Source: an uncultured Clostridia bacterium
GTDB taxonomy: Bacteria > Bacillota > Clostridia > Oscillospirales > QAKW01
Direction: 5' to 3'
DNA: 64,000 nt
Assembly: GCA_944387895.1 (NCBI GenBank)
Contig: CALXGQ010000029.1
Location: 62,001 to 126,000, forward strand
Shown here: piece after piece, positions 7,990 through 16,659 of the stretch
Numbering within the stretch: the stretch's first letter is position 1
How the letters are laid out: each line of letters opens with the position of its first letter
Made by a program: the position numbers and the translations under genes
Notes under the pieces: generated by a model
Database searches by the model: none
Seen by the model: only the letters and a program-made list of their open reading frames with translations
Told to the model about the DNA's origin: nothing

Positions 7990-9537
7990 TTATGGTTCGG
8001 CGGTTTCCGAGGATTCCATGCCGAGAAATTTTGTGTTGTAGAAAACCGATTTCTTTTGCAGTTCCTCATTGAGGACGTCGTAGCCGTATGTTTCCGTCAG
8101 CGTTTCCTGCGCGGAAAAGAGGTTGGTGCCAAGGCCGAGGCGATCGCCTTCGATCTCCACGTTCAGCGCCGCCAGCGTCGTGGGGAACATATCAAAGGTG
8201 CCGAACTGACGGTTGGTTTCGTTTTCCGGCTCCACCGGAGCGTTGATGAAGCAGTTATAGATGGTGCGCTGGTAGGTTTCATCGATGTCGGCAAGAAAAT
8301 CGGGATCCATGGTGAGATGGTCGCCGCTAATCACGATGGTGGTGTTTTCATAGAAGGGCTGCTGCTGGATCCAGGCAACAAATTCCGCAACCTGCCGGGA
8401 AGAGCAGGCCAGCACGTTGGCGTACTGATCTTCATACTGATTCTGGCAGAGGGGGCAGAGATAGCCGTCCGGAAAGTGGGTATCGGCGGTCAGCATGGTG
8501 AAATTGAAGGGCGCGCCGCTTTCAGCAAGCGCGGTCAGCTCCTCCTTGGCGATGCTGAAGAGCTTCTGATCTTCATAGCCCCACCATTCGTTGTAGTCCT
8601 CCGGGAGGCGGCCCTCTTCCTTCAGGGAATTGATATCCACGATGGTATAGTTGCCGTGCTCGATAAAATAGGAATCCCGCCCGGCGAAGGAGGCGTCGGA
8701 GCCAAGAAGCAGGGTCTGGGAATAGCCCTGATCCTCCAGAATTTCACCGAGCGAAACAACGCCGGGGATATAAGCGTCTTCGCCGCCGTATGTATCTGCG
8801 GTAAGAGGGACTTTAACGACGATCCCGGAAGTCTGGGCGACCATGGCAGCGGCTGTCCAGGTCGTTCCGGTATAGGAACGTGCGCCGCCCAGCCCTTCGG
8901 TATGGGAAAAGGAAACGTTTTCTTCCGCCAGCGCCGTAAGCTCCGGGATGAAATTATCGGTGATGGAACCGCCGGCGGTCTGATCGGCATAGGTGCATTC
9001 CATCGATTCCAGAAAGATATAAACCAGATTCCGTTTTTCCTCCGGAAAGGTCAGCTCCGCCGATTCGGGGTCGACGTAGTTCAAAAGAATAAAATCCGAT
9101 TCGGTGCTGCTGGTATCGATATAGCTGAAGACCTGCAGCTGGGAAACAAAGAGAACGGTTGCTGCCGTAAGGGTCAGAATAATAAAAGGCCAGGAGGATC
9201 TTTTGAAAAAACGGCACAGCTTTCCGGCGCAATATGCGGCGTAGCGGACGCTGGACTGCTTTTTCTGCCGCCATTTACCGCTGAGCAGCAGGTAAAGAAG
9301 AATTTCGGCGGCGGTCAGCGCGAAGCCGAAAACGCCGACCCGCAGAAAGGCGCTGCTCAGAAGATCCTTATGGGCGCCGCTGGCCGGGGACTTCATCTGG
9401 TAGAGAATCTGATCCAGATGGATCTGGTCGTATTTGCTTAAAAGCCATATCGTTAAAAAAAGAAAGAGATTGCCGCCCAGCAGAGCCAGGCAGGCGAACA
9501 GGTTCTTTTTATTGATTTTATTTTTTACAGCGATCAA
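7990..9537 (-). CDS. LTA synthase/phosphoglycerol transferase family protein (alkaline-phosphatase fold)
   Basis: About 515 residues. An N-terminal membrane region (several helices within residues 1-150) is followed by an extracellular sulfatase-type domain. Visible elements are FLESMECTYADQTAGG, the probable nucleophile threonine in YTGTTWTAAAM, and the metal site VISGDHLTMD. The family transfers glycerol-phosphate from phosphatidylglycerol onto glycolipids or glycans (LtaS, MdoB). I place the start at TTG 9537, which has GGAGG 8 nt upstream, because the promoter -10 lies at 9582-9587 and transcription would begin downstream of the ATG at 9603. Whether the product is lipoteichoic acid or a modified glycan cannot be told. 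Confidence 0.88.
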   Translation of the reverse strand: MIAVKNKINKKNLFACLALLGGNLFLFLTIWLLSKYDQIHLDQILYQMKSPASGAHKDLLSSAFLRVGVFGFALTAAEILLYLLLSGKWRQKKQSSVRYAAYCAGKLCRFFKRSSWPFIILTLTAATVLFVSQLQVFSYIDTSSTESDFILLNYVDPESAELTFPEEKRNLVYIFLESMECTYADQTAGGSITDNFIPELTALAEENVSFSHTEGLGGARSYTGTTWTAAAMVAQTSGIVVKVPLTADTYGGEDAYIPGVVSLGEILEDQGYSQTLLLGSDASFAGRDSYFIEHGNYTIVDINSLKEEGRLPEDYNEWWGYEDQKLFSIAKEELTALAESGAPFNFTMLTADTHFPDGYLCPLCQNQYEDQYANVLACSSRQVAEFVAWIQQQPFYENTTIVISGDHLTMDPDFLADIDETYQRTIYNCFINAPVEPENETNRQFGTFDMFPTTLAALNVEIEGDRLGLGTNLFSAQETLTETYGYDVLNEELQKKSVFYNTKFLGMESSETAEP

Positions 9538-9581
9538 GAAGGAACCCTCCGAACGGGATATTGTTGAAATTTGATGGACAT

Positions 9582-9610
9582 AGTATACCGCATCCGGCAT
9601 CAAAAGTCAA
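9582..9610 (-). promoter_or_regulatory. Promoter of the LtaS-like gene
   Basis: Minus strand: TTGACT (9610-9605), 17-bp spacer, TATACT (9587-9582). It decides the TTG start at 9537. Confidence 0.85.
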
Positions 9611-9694
9611 TTTTTCTGCAAATAATTCATAAACATTTTAATATAAGCGGAGGATGCGCTTGTTGATACAGCCGCTCCGGCAGGGGAAAAAACA

Positions 9695-9725
9695 AAAATC
9701 GCGCACAATAAATGTGCGCGATTTT
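9695..9725 (-). terminator. Terminator of tRNA-Val
   Basis: A 13-bp perfect stem (AAAATCGCGCACA and complement) with a 5-nt loop, followed on the minus strand by TTTTTGTTTTTT. Confidence 0.92.
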
Positions 9726-9743
9726 CATTGCGGCGCCGGCCGC

Positions 9744-9820
9744 TGGTGGAGATAGTAGGATTCGAACCTACGACCTCTTCGATGTGAACGAAGCGCTCTA
9801 ACCAGCTGTGCTATACCTCC
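9744..9820 (-). tRNA. tRNA-Val (anticodon CAC)
   Basis: A 77-nt cloverleaf on the minus strand with encoded CCA. The acceptor stem GGAGGTA pairs with TATCTCC, the anticodon stem CTTCG/CGAAG encloses loop TTCACAT (anticodon CAC, reading GTG), and the T arm contains GGTTCGAATCC. It has its own consensus promoter and a terminator, so it is a single-gene unit downstream of sigE. Confidence 0.97.
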
Positions 9821-9834
9821 GGGTCATGTAAAGT

Positions 9835-9863
9835 ATTATACTACCTGTTTCTGAAAATGTCAA
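9835..9863 (-). promoter_or_regulatory. Consensus promoter of tRNA-Val
   Basis: Minus strand: TTGACA (9863-9858), 17-bp spacer, TATAAT (9840-9835), a perfect sigma-A consensus. The expected start is about 8 nt before the tRNA 5' end. Confidence 0.92.
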
Positions 9864-9906
9864 TGGCTTTTTTGGCGCAGACGAAGTTTTTTCCAAAGGC
9901 GGGCGG

Positions 9907-10623
9907 TCAGATGTTTTTTTCGATTTCCCGCTTCAGGCGTGCGATGATCTTTTTCTCCAGCCGGGAGATATAGGATTGGGAGATCCCCAGAACATCCGCC
10001 ACTTCTTTTTGCGTCATCTCGCGATATCCGCCAAGGCCGAAACGCATTTCCATGATCATCCGCTCCCGCAGGGAGATTTTTTCCAGCGCCGCATGGAGGA
10101 TCTGCTTTTCGATGTCTTCCTCCAGGTTGCGGGAAACGCTGTCGGAATCCGTGCCGAGAATATCGGAAAGCAGCAGCTCGTTTCCGTCCCAGTCGATATT
10201 CAAAGGCTCATCCAGCGAAACTTCGATTTTCTGGCCGTGATTTTTTCGCAGATACATCAAAATCTCGTTTTCAATACATCGGGAAGCGTAGGTGGCCAGC
10301 TTGATGTTTTTATCGGACCGGAAGGTGTTGATGGCTTTGATCAGGCCGATGGATCCGATGGAGATCAGGTCGTCGGCGGCGATCCCGGTGTTTTCAAACC
10401 GCTTGGCGATATAGACCACCAGCCGGAGATTATGCTCGATCAGCTTCTGCACCGCATATTGCTCGCCCTGATCCAGGGCGCGGATATAGGCCTGCTCCTC
10501 TTCCGGCTTGAGCGGCGGCGGCAGGGTGACGTAGCCGTTGGCGTAGTGGATTTTTCCCGCCAGCTTCTTTAAAAGTTTTGCCAGAGCCGGGTGATAAAGA
10601 ACATAATAACGGATGATATTCAT
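9907..10623 (-). CDS. sigE: Sporulation sigma factor SigE (pro-sigma-E)
   Basis: 238 residues. It directs mother-cell transcription after septation. The N-terminal hydrophobic/basic pro-peptide ([24 protein letters not shown]) precedes the conserved LPPPL. Regions 2 ([46 protein letters not shown]) and 4 ([24 protein letters not shown]) are complete, and [19 protein letters not shown] is diagnostic for SigE. The start is ATG 10623, with GGAG 6 nt upstream and an ATGA overlap with the spoIIGA stop; the TTG 12 nt earlier lacks a Shine-Dalgarno. It is activated by the protease SpoIIGA. Unlike Bacillus subtilis, no sigG follows; a tRNA gene does. Confidence 0.97.
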   Translation of the reverse strand: MNIIRYYVLYHPALAKLLKKLAGKIHYANGYVTLPPPLKPEEEQAYIRALDQGEQYAVQKLIEHNLRLVVYIAKRFENTGIAADDLISIGSIGLIKAINTFRSDKNIKLATYASRCIENEILMYLRKNHGQKIEVSLDEPLNIDWDGNELLLSDILGTDSDSVSRNLEEDIEKQILHAALEKISLRERMIMEMRFGLGGYREMTQKEVADVLGISQSYISRLEKKIIARLKREIEKNI

Positions 10624-11471
10624 AAGTTGCTCCAATCTCTATGTAATAGTGCCTGAAACCGGCCGTCGGGGGAGAGGGGCTGCAGCGTGATGCCGATCAG
10701 AGCCGAGCGCTCCTGTCCGTCGATTTTGAGCTGCTTCGGCCGGAACGCGTAGATGAGGGTACGCGCGCCGGTGGCGTCGGTATAGGGCAAAAGGCGCAGC
10801 TTCAGCGCCGGATATTTCCGGGAAAGGGCGGGCAGCGCGGCGGAATCCCGGTGTACCACCGCCCGGAGCACTTCCTCCGGCAGATTCAGACTGTCCCATT
10901 GGCAAAGAATGACCGGCAAAAGCGTGATGGGATCGTAGAGGGAATTTCCGGTATCCAGCAGCGCCAGCAGCGTTCTGCTGTCTACGGTCAGCGTGTGCAG
11001 AAAGCTTTTTTCCTTGCGCCGCCCCAGCAGATGAAAAAAAACGCGCGCCAGACCGTAGAAGCCGAAGGAAAGCAGCAACAGCAGCCAGAGCGGAAGATCC
11101 ATGTAGTAAATCCCGTTGACCGCGCGCATGCGACTGCCGGCGTCGGTGAAGGCGTAAAACGCAAACATCCCTCCGCCAAACAGCAGATGCGCCGCAAGGT
11201 AGATCAGCGCCGTGCGGGCATAGGACGACAGCCGTTCAAAGGGGAAGGCGATCAGCAGCAGAACCGCCGGGATCGCCAGCTTGATCAGGATCATGACCGG
11301 AAGGGGGAGAACGGCAAAAAAAAGAAGACATCCGCTGACCGCTCCCACCGCCGCCGCACTCAGCATCCGCCAGGAAATAACGCTCCGCCCGGCGATCAGA
11401 GCCGTGGTGGCCAGCAGAAAAGCGTCCATCATGAAATTGGTAAAAAATAAAATGTCGACATAGATTACCAT
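10620..11471 (-). CDS. spoIIGA: Sigma-E processing peptidase SpoIIGA
   Basis: 283 residues. The N-terminal half has five or so membrane helices; the C-terminal half is an aspartic-protease-like domain with the catalytic motif [14 protein letters not shown]. It cleaves the pro-peptide from pro-sigma-E at the sporulation septum. The start at 11471 gives [20 protein letters not shown], the conserved N-terminus of the family. The ATG has no convincing Shine-Dalgarno (only AAGGGC directly before it) and lies 6 nt after a TATACT box, so the message may be leaderless (see finding). It is translationally coupled to sigE. Confidence 0.94.
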   Translation of the reverse strand: MVIYVDILFFTNFMMDAFLLATTALIAGRSVISWRMLSAAAVGAVSGCLLFFAVLPLPVMILIKLAIPAVLLLIAFPFERLSSYARTALIYLAAHLLFGGGMFAFYAFTDAGSRMRAVNGIYYMDLPLWLLLLLSFGFYGLARVFFHLLGRRKEKSFLHTLTVDSRTLLALLDTGNSLYDPITLLPVILCQWDSLNLPEEVLRAVVHRDSAALPALSRKYPALKLRLLPYTDATGARTLIYAFRPKQLKIDGQERSALIGITLQPLSPDGRFQALLHRDWSNL

Positions 11472-11477
11472 GCCCTT

Positions 11478-11521
11478 AGTATAGCAGAGCGGAAAAAAAG
11501 ATGGTGTCAAAGATTGTCGGC
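11478..11521 (-). promoter_or_regulatory. spoIIG promoter region with long spacer and tandem Spo0A-like boxes
   Basis: Minus strand: TTGACA (11510-11505), a 21-bp spacer, TATACT (11483-11478). On the opposite strand TGTCAAA (11505-11511) overlaps the -35 and TGTCGGC (11515-11521) lies 10 bp away. They resemble the Spo0A box TGTCGAA with one and two mismatches. The B. subtilis spoIIG promoter is known for an over-long spacer and Spo0A sites at its -35. Confidence 0.6.
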
Positions 11522-11532
11522 TGAAATAAAGA

Positions 11533-11561
11533 TTGTAAAATTTTATATTTTGTGCTACAAT
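11533..11561 (+). promoter_or_regulatory. Promoter of the RluA-family gene (near-symmetric, possibly bidirectional)
   Basis: TTGTAA (11533-11538), 17-bp spacer, TACAAT (11556-11561) on plus. The minus strand of the same segment reads TTGTAG, 17 bp, TACAAT, so it could also fire towards spoIIGA. Confidence 0.6.
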
Positions 11562-11591
11562 AAACAAATAATACAGATGAGGGCGACAATT

Positions 11592-12533
11592 TTGGATTAT
11601 CGGAAGATCGTTTATGAAATCGAAGAAAAAGACCGGGGACGCACCGTGCTCTCCTATTTGAAGGAACGGGGCTATTCCTCCCGGGTGCTTGCCGCGCTGA
11701 AGCAAAACCCCTACGGGATCACAATCGGCAGAAAGCGGGTGACGGTGCAAAAGCAGCTGCGCCCCGGCGATTGCCTGACTGTGCGGATCGGGAATCGGGA
11801 GCGGCAGAGGGAGCCGGATCGGATCCCTCCGGCGGAGATGCCCCTTTCGATTGTGTATGAAGACGAGGATCTGCTGGTGGTGAATAAGCCGCCGCGGATG
11901 GCGACTCACCCTTCTCAGGGCAATCATGGCCATACCCTGGCCAACGGCGTTGCATACTATATGATGCAAAAGGAAAAGGATTTTGTTTTTCGCCCGGTGC
12001 ATCGGCTGGATAAGGATACCAGCGGACTGATCCTTTTGGGGAAAAATGCCTATAGCGCCGGCGTTATGGGCGAAGCGCTGAAGGAAAAGAGGATCAATCG
12101 CACCTATCTGGCGGTGCTGGACGGCGTTCTGCCGGAAAATTCCGGCACGATCGACGCGCCGATCGCCCGCAGGCCGGGATCGGTGTTGGCGCGGCAGGTG
12201 GATCCCCGGGGGGATCGGGCGGTGACCCATTACCGCGTTCTGGCGCAGAATGAGCGTTGCACGCTGGTGCGGCTCCGGTTGGAAACCGGGCGCACCCATC
12301 AGATCCGTGTGCATATGGCCTATCTCGGCGCTCCGGTCGCCGGCGATTTTCTCTATGGCGCGGAGGATCCGGCTTTGGGCCGGCAGGCGCTGCATTCCGA
12401 AACCCTTTCTTTGATCCATCCGGTGCGCGGAGAGCCGCTGTTTTTCCGCTGCCCCCTGCCGGAGGATCTGGCGGACTATTTGAACGCGCAGGGGCTGGAT
12501 CCAGCCGCCGCCGAGGGGAATATTGATCTTTGA
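11592..12533 (+). CDS. RluA-family 23S rRNA pseudouridine synthase
   Basis: About 313 residues. An S4-like N-terminal RNA-binding region (LSYLKERGYSSRVLAALK...RVTVQKQLRPGDCLTVRI) is followed by the catalytic domain with HRLDKDTSGL (catalytic Asp), VNKPPRMATHPS and ETGRTHQIRVHMAYLG. It isomerises uridines in rRNA (RluD/RluC group). The promoter at 11533-11561 implies a start near 11570. ATG 11577 has no upstream Shine-Dalgarno, while TTG 11592 has GAGGG 8 nt before it, so I prefer the TTG. polA follows after 10 nt, so they are co-transcribed. Confidence 0.92.
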   Translation: MDYRKIVYEIEEKDRGRTVLSYLKERGYSSRVLAALKQNPYGITIGRKRVTVQKQLRPGDCLTVRIGNRERQREPDRIPPAEMPLSIVYEDEDLLVVNKPPRMATHPSQGNHGHTLANGVAYYMMQKEKDFVFRPVHRLDKDTSGLILLGKNAYSAGVMGEALKEKRINRTYLAVLDGVLPENSGTIDAPIARRPGSVLARQVDPRGDRAVTHYRVLAQNERCTLVRLRLETGRTHQIRVHMAYLGAPVAGDFLYGAEDPALGRQALHSETLSLIHPVRGEPLFFRCPLPEDLADYLNAQGLDPAAAEGNIDL

Positions 12534-12543
12534 GGAGAATACT

Positions 12544-15018
12544 GTGAAACTGCTGATTTTCGACGGAAATTCCATTCTCAACCGTGCCTATTATGCCATC
12601 CGGGCGCTTTCCACCTGCGACGGCCGGCCGACCAACGGGATCTTTGGCTTTTTAAAGCTTTATCATAAATATTTTGCGCTCTCGCAGCCGGATATGGTGG
12701 CGGTGGCGTTTGATTTGCGGGAAAAGACCTTTCGTCATAAAATGTATGCCGACTACAAGGCGCAGCGCAAGGGGATGCCGGAGGATCTGGCCGCGCAGCT
12801 GGAACCGCTGAAGGCGGTTCTGCGCGCCATGAACGTTGCGATTTTGGAACAGGCGGGTTATGAGGCGGACGACATCATCGGTACGGTCAGCCGTTTCTGC
12901 TGCGAGAATGGCTATGCGTGCGATATCGTTTCCGGAGATCGCGACGATCTTCAGCTGGCCGATCCCGGCGTGCGGATCCTGATGCCGGTCACGCGGGGGG
13001 GAGCCAGCGAAATGGAAATTTACGACGCGGCGGCTGTTCAGGAAAAATACGGCCTTTCTCCCGCCCAGCTGATCGACCTCAAAGCGATCATGGGCGACGC
13101 CTCCGATAATATCAAGGGCGTTCCCGGGATCGGGGAAAAGGGCGCCCTTGAGCTGATCCGCACCTATGGATCGCTGGACGGCGTTTACGCCCATCTGGAG
13201 GAGATCCGCCCCGCGCTGCGGAGCAAGCTGGAGAGCGGCCGGGATTCCGCGCAGCTTTCCTATGAGCTGGCGCGGATCTGCCGGGAGGTTCCCCTTTCTC
13301 TCGACGCCGGGCAGTTGAAGGCGGCGCCTTATGATGCCGCCGTCCTGCAGGCGCTGCTGGAGGATCTGGAACTGAACAGCCTGATTCCGCTTTTTCTGCA
13401 AAAGGAACCGCAGCAGACCGAAAAACCGCGCCATATCAGCGGAAAGGCTGCTGATTATGCGGAATACGTTGAAAAAAACGGCCTTTATTTTATTCGCACC
13501 GACGCGTATTATGTCTATGTGGACGGAGCGGTGGTGCGGATGGAGGACGGAGGCGCGCTGCTGCCGCGGGCAAAGAGCGTTTTTACCTACGACGCCAAGC
13601 CGTTTTACGGCATGGATTACGAGGGAACGCCTTATTTCGACTGCATGGTAGCGGCCTATGTTGCCGATCCGGGGGACTCTTATGAGCTGACCCATTTGTT
13701 GAAGGAATATACCGGCCGCTCCGCCGAAAGTCCCGAGGACTGCGTTGCCGCCCTGCCGGAGCTTTGCACGGCTCTTTTGGCGCGGATCCGGGAAAACGGG
13801 CAGGAGAAGCTGTTGTTTGAGATCGAATTTCCCCTGACGGTCGTGCTGGCCGATATGGAGCAGCGGGGGTTTGCGGTCGAGGGCGACCGTCTGGCGGATT
13901 ATACCGAAAAGCTCTCCGCCCACATCGCCGGGCTGGAAAAAGAGATCACGGATCTGGCCGGAGAACCCTTTAATCTCAATTCCCCCCGCCAGCTGGGAGA
14001 GATCCTTTTTGAAAAGATGAAGCTGAAGGGCGGGAAGAAAACCAAGACCGGCTATTCCACCAATGCCGAAACGCTGGAGAAGCTGAAGGGGGAGCCGATC
14101 GTTGCGAAGATTCTGGAATATCGGAAATATACCAAGCTGCGCTCCACCTACGGGGAAGGACTGCTGAAGCTGATCCAGCAGGACGGACGGATCAGAACGA
14201 CCTATAATCAGACGGTAACCCAGACCGGCCGTATTTCTTCTTCGGAGCCCAATCTGCAAAATATCCCGGTGCGGGACGAGCTGGGGCGGGAGCTGAGGCG
14301 GATGTTCGTGGCCAAAAGCCCGGAGGATCTGCTGCTGGACGCCGATTATTCCCAGATCGAGCTGCGGGTTCTGGCGCATATTGCCGGGGACGCGGAAATG
14401 ATCCGCGCCTTCCGGGAGAATGAGGATATTCATACCGTCACCGCCGCAACGGTGTTTGGGGTTCCGGCGTTCATGGTGACGCCGGAGATGCGGCGCCATG
14501 CCAAGGCGGTAAACTTCGGCATCGTCTACGGCATTTCCGATTTTTCTCTGGCTGGCGATATCGGCGTCAGCAAAAAGGAAGCGCGGGCCTATATCGATCA
14601 GTATTTTCAGCGCTATAGCGGGGTGCGCGCCTATATGGACCGCATTGTGGGTCAGGCTCGCAGGGACGGGTATGTAACGACCCTGTTCGGCCGCCGACGG
14701 TATCTGCCGGAGCTGAAATCCGCCAACTATTTGCAGCGTTCCTTCGGGGAGCGGGCGGCGATGAATACGCCGATTCAGGGCACGGCCGCCGACATCATCA
14801 AAATTGCCATGGTACGGGTCTGGCGCGCGCTGCGGCGGGAAAAGCTGGACGCGCATTTGATTTTGCAGGTTCATGACGAACTGATTATAGAGTCTTCCAG
14901 GCGTGATGCGGATCGGGCTGCCGCGCTGCTCCGTCGGGAAATGGAGGGCGCCGCCGATCTTTCGGTAGCGCTTCTGGCCGAGGTTTCCCGGGGGGATAGC
15001 TGGTATGACTGTAAATAA
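12544..15018 (+). CDS. polA: DNA polymerase I
   Basis: 824 residues. The 5'-3' exonuclease domain (about 1-290: LLIFDGNSILNRAYYAIR, GYEADDIIGTV, SGDRDDLQL) is followed by a 3'-5' exonuclease-like domain and the polymerase domain. The polymerase motifs are A (LLLDADYSQIELRVLAHIAG), B (RRHAKAVNFGIVYG) and C (LQVHDELIIE). The middle domain starts LYFIRTDAYYVYV, where active proofreaders carry an acidic DxE motif, so proofreading is probably lost, as in many Firmicutes. The start is GTG 12544 with GAGGAG upstream, giving MKLLIFDGNSI. It repairs gaps and removes Okazaki primers. The end overlaps rimI by 14 nt. Confidence 0.97.
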   Translation: MKLLIFDGNSILNRAYYAIRALSTCDGRPTNGIFGFLKLYHKYFALSQPDMVAVAFDLREKTFRHKMYADYKAQRKGMPEDLAAQLEPLKAVLRAMNVAILEQAGYEADDIIGTVSRFCCENGYACDIVSGDRDDLQLADPGVRILMPVTRGGASEMEIYDAAAVQEKYGLSPAQLIDLKAIMGDASDNIKGVPGIGEKGALELIRTYGSLDGVYAHLEEIRPALRSKLESGRDSAQLSYELARICREVPLSLDAGQLKAAPYDAAVLQALLEDLELNSLIPLFLQKEPQQTEKPRHISGKAADYAEYVEKNGLYFIRTDAYYVYVDGAVVRMEDGGALLPRAKSVFTYDAKPFYGMDYEGTPYFDCMVAAYVADPGDSYELTHLLKEYTGRSAESPEDCVAALPELCTALLARIRENGQEKLLFEIEFPLTVVLADMEQRGFAVEGDRLADYTEKLSAHIAGLEKEITDLAGEPFNLNSPRQLGEILFEKMKLKGGKKTKTGYSTNAETLEKLKGEPIVAKILEYRKYTKLRSTYGEGLLKLIQQDGRIRTTYNQTVTQTGRISSSEPNLQNIPVRDELGRELRRMFVAKSPEDLLLDADYSQIELRVLAHIAGDAEMIRAFRENEDIHTVTAATVFGVPAFMVTPEMRRHAKAVNFGIVYGISDFSLAGDIGVSKKEARAYIDQYFQRYSGVRAYMDRIVGQARRDGYVTTLFGRRRYLPELKSANYLQRSFGERAAMNTPIQGTAADIIKIAMVRVWRALRREKLDAHLILQVHDELIIESSRRDADRAAALLRREMEGAADLSVALLAEVSRGDSWYDCK

Positions 15019-15448
15019 GATGACCGCCGCCGACGTGCCGGCTGCCGCCGCGCTGGAGCAGCGGGTTTTTACCGGCGAATGCTGGAAGGAAGAGGATTTT
15101 TATGCGGCGCTGGAGGATCCTGCCCGCCTTTTTCTGGCGGCCTGTGACGATGGCGTCCTTCTGGGGTTCTGCGGGCTTCAGCAGAGCTTTGAGCAGGGCG
15201 ATATTCTGACTTTGGCCGTTCGGCCGGATTTCCGGCGCCGCGGCGTTGGCAGCGCGCTGCTTCAGGCGCTGATCCGCGCCTTTCGGGCGGCGGGCGGCAC
15301 CGCTTTGTTTCTGGAGGTGCGGCGTTCCAATACCGCCGCCATCGCCTTATATGAGAAAAACGGATTCCGGCGGCAGGGGATCCGCCGGGGATATTACCAG
15401 CAGCCGGATGAGGACGGTCTGGTATATGTTTTGGAGGTGGCCCAATGA
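15005..15448 (+). CDS. rimI: Ribosomal-protein-alanine N-acetyltransferase RimI (GNAT)
   Basis: 147 residues of GNAT fold. The acetyl-CoA loop is LAVRPDFRRRGVGSALLQAL, and the C-terminal LEVRRSNTAAIALYEKNGF is typical of RimI. The family acetylates the N-terminal alanine of ribosomal protein S18. It overlaps polA (14 nt) and tsaD (ATGA), so the three are translationally coupled. The usual partner tsaB is not found next to it here. Confidence 0.9.
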   Translation: MTVNKMTAADVPAAAALEQRVFTGECWKEEDFYAALEDPARLFLAACDDGVLLGFCGLQQSFEQGDILTLAVRPDFRRRGVGSALLQALIRAFRAAGGTALFLEVRRSNTAAIALYEKNGFRRQGIRRGYYQQPDEDGLVYVLEVAQ

Positions 15449-16458
15449 ATATTCTGAGCTTTGAAAGCTCCTGCGACGAAACGGCGGTCGCCATCGTACG
15501 CGACGGACGGGAAATCGTTGCCGACGTGGTGTTTTCGCAAATCGACGTGCATAAAATCTATGGCGGCGTGGTGCCGGAGATCGCCTCCCGCTTCCATATC
15601 GAAAAGATCTCCCAGATGACGGCGGAATGCCTGCGTCGGAGCGGTCTTTCGGAAGAGGATCTGGACGCCGTGGCGGTAACGGCGGCGCCGGGGCTGATCG
15701 GCGCGCTTCTGGTGGGACTGAATTTTGCCAAGGGCTACGCCTATGCCCGGGGGCTGCCCCTGATCCCGGTGCACCATATCCGGGCTCATGTTGCGGCCAA
15801 TTATCTGGTCTATCCTGAGCTGAAGCCTCCCTTTCTGGCCATGATCGTCAGCGGCGGGCATTCCCATATCGTCCTGGTGCGGGACTATACGGACTATCAG
15901 ATCCTGGGGCGCACCAAGGACGACGCGGCGGGGGAGGCCTTTGATAAGGGCGCCCGGATTCTGGGGCTTCCCTATCCCGGCGGCGTGCAGATCGACCGGC
16001 TGGCAGAGAAGGGGAATCCGGCGGCCGTTCGGTTTCCACGGGTGCATTTCAAGGAGGATCCCTATGATTTCAGCTTCTCCGGCGTCAAGACGGCCATAGT
16101 CAATCATGTCCACCGGGCAAAGCAGAAGGGGGAAGCCCTTTCTCTGTCGGATCTCGCCGCGTCATACAGCGACGCCATTACCGGCGTTCTGGCGGAAAAT
16201 TTCCTGCGTTGCGCCGCGGATCATCATCAGAAAACGCTGGTGATCGCCGGAGGCGTCAGCGCCAATTCCATGCTGAGAGCAAAGCTGGAGCAGGGAAAAG
16301 CGCGGGATCAGCGGCTTTATATGCCGCCGCTTTCCCTCTGCGGCGATAACGGCGCCATGGTGGGCGCTCAGGGCTATTATGAATATCTGGCTGGCCATGT
16401 CGCCGGAACAGAGCTGAATGCTTACTCCGCTTTTTCCATCGAAAATCAATTATGTTAA
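15445..16458 (+). CDS. tsaD: tRNA N6-adenosine threonylcarbamoyltransferase TsaD
   Basis: 337 residues. The ASKHA fold begins ILSFESSCDETAVAIV, with the metal-binding HHIRAHVAAN (HxxxH), the glycine-rich MIVSGGHSHIVL and VIAGGVSANSMLR. It transfers the threonylcarbamoyl group to A37 of tRNAs that read ANN codons, together with TsaB and TsaE (not in this window). It is the last gene of polA-rimI-tsaD. Confidence 0.97.
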   Translation: MNILSFESSCDETAVAIVRDGREIVADVVFSQIDVHKIYGGVVPEIASRFHIEKISQMTAECLRRSGLSEEDLDAVAVTAAPGLIGALLVGLNFAKGYAYARGLPLIPVHHIRAHVAANYLVYPELKPPFLAMIVSGGHSHIVLVRDYTDYQILGRTKDDAAGEAFDKGARILGLPYPGGVQIDRLAEKGNPAAVRFPRVHFKEDPYDFSFSGVKTAIVNHVHRAKQKGEALSLSDLAASYSDAITGVLAENFLRCAADHHQKTLVIAGGVSANSMLRAKLEQGKARDQRLYMPPLSLCGDNGAMVGAQGYYEYLAGHVAGTELNAYSAFSIENQLC

Positions 16459-16659
16459 CCAGTTGATTTGACAGCCGAAGAAAATCAGGCTGTTCAAAAG
16501 TCTGTTAAAACTGTAAAAAAGCGCAATTTTAAGAGATTTTTTTGTTTATAAACCTGTTGATAATGTTGATGAAATCCGTTGAAAGAAATTATGGAAATTA
16601 AATTATGTCATTTTTCAGAGAGAAAAAAATAGCAAAATGAGCGGAAAAGAGGTGAAAAA
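16459..16659. other. 201-nt AT-rich intergenic region tsaD-murJ
   Basis: No coding potential. It has one weak hairpin (ACAGCC...GGCTGT, about 16471-16495) without a T run and several TTGAT/TTGAAA stretches that could be -35 boxes. I cannot choose a promoter. The murJ Shine-Dalgarno AGAGGTG lies at its right edge. Confidence 0.5.

Noticed and set aside
12652-14874. A 740-codon frame antisense to polA, and similar long antisense frames over pheT, pyk and smc
   Set aside because: All mirror well-identified genes and lack any recognisable domain.
16459-16659. A small RNA or promoter between tsaD and murJ
   Set aside because: AT-rich with several weak boxes but no stable structure with a T run; nothing can be chosen.
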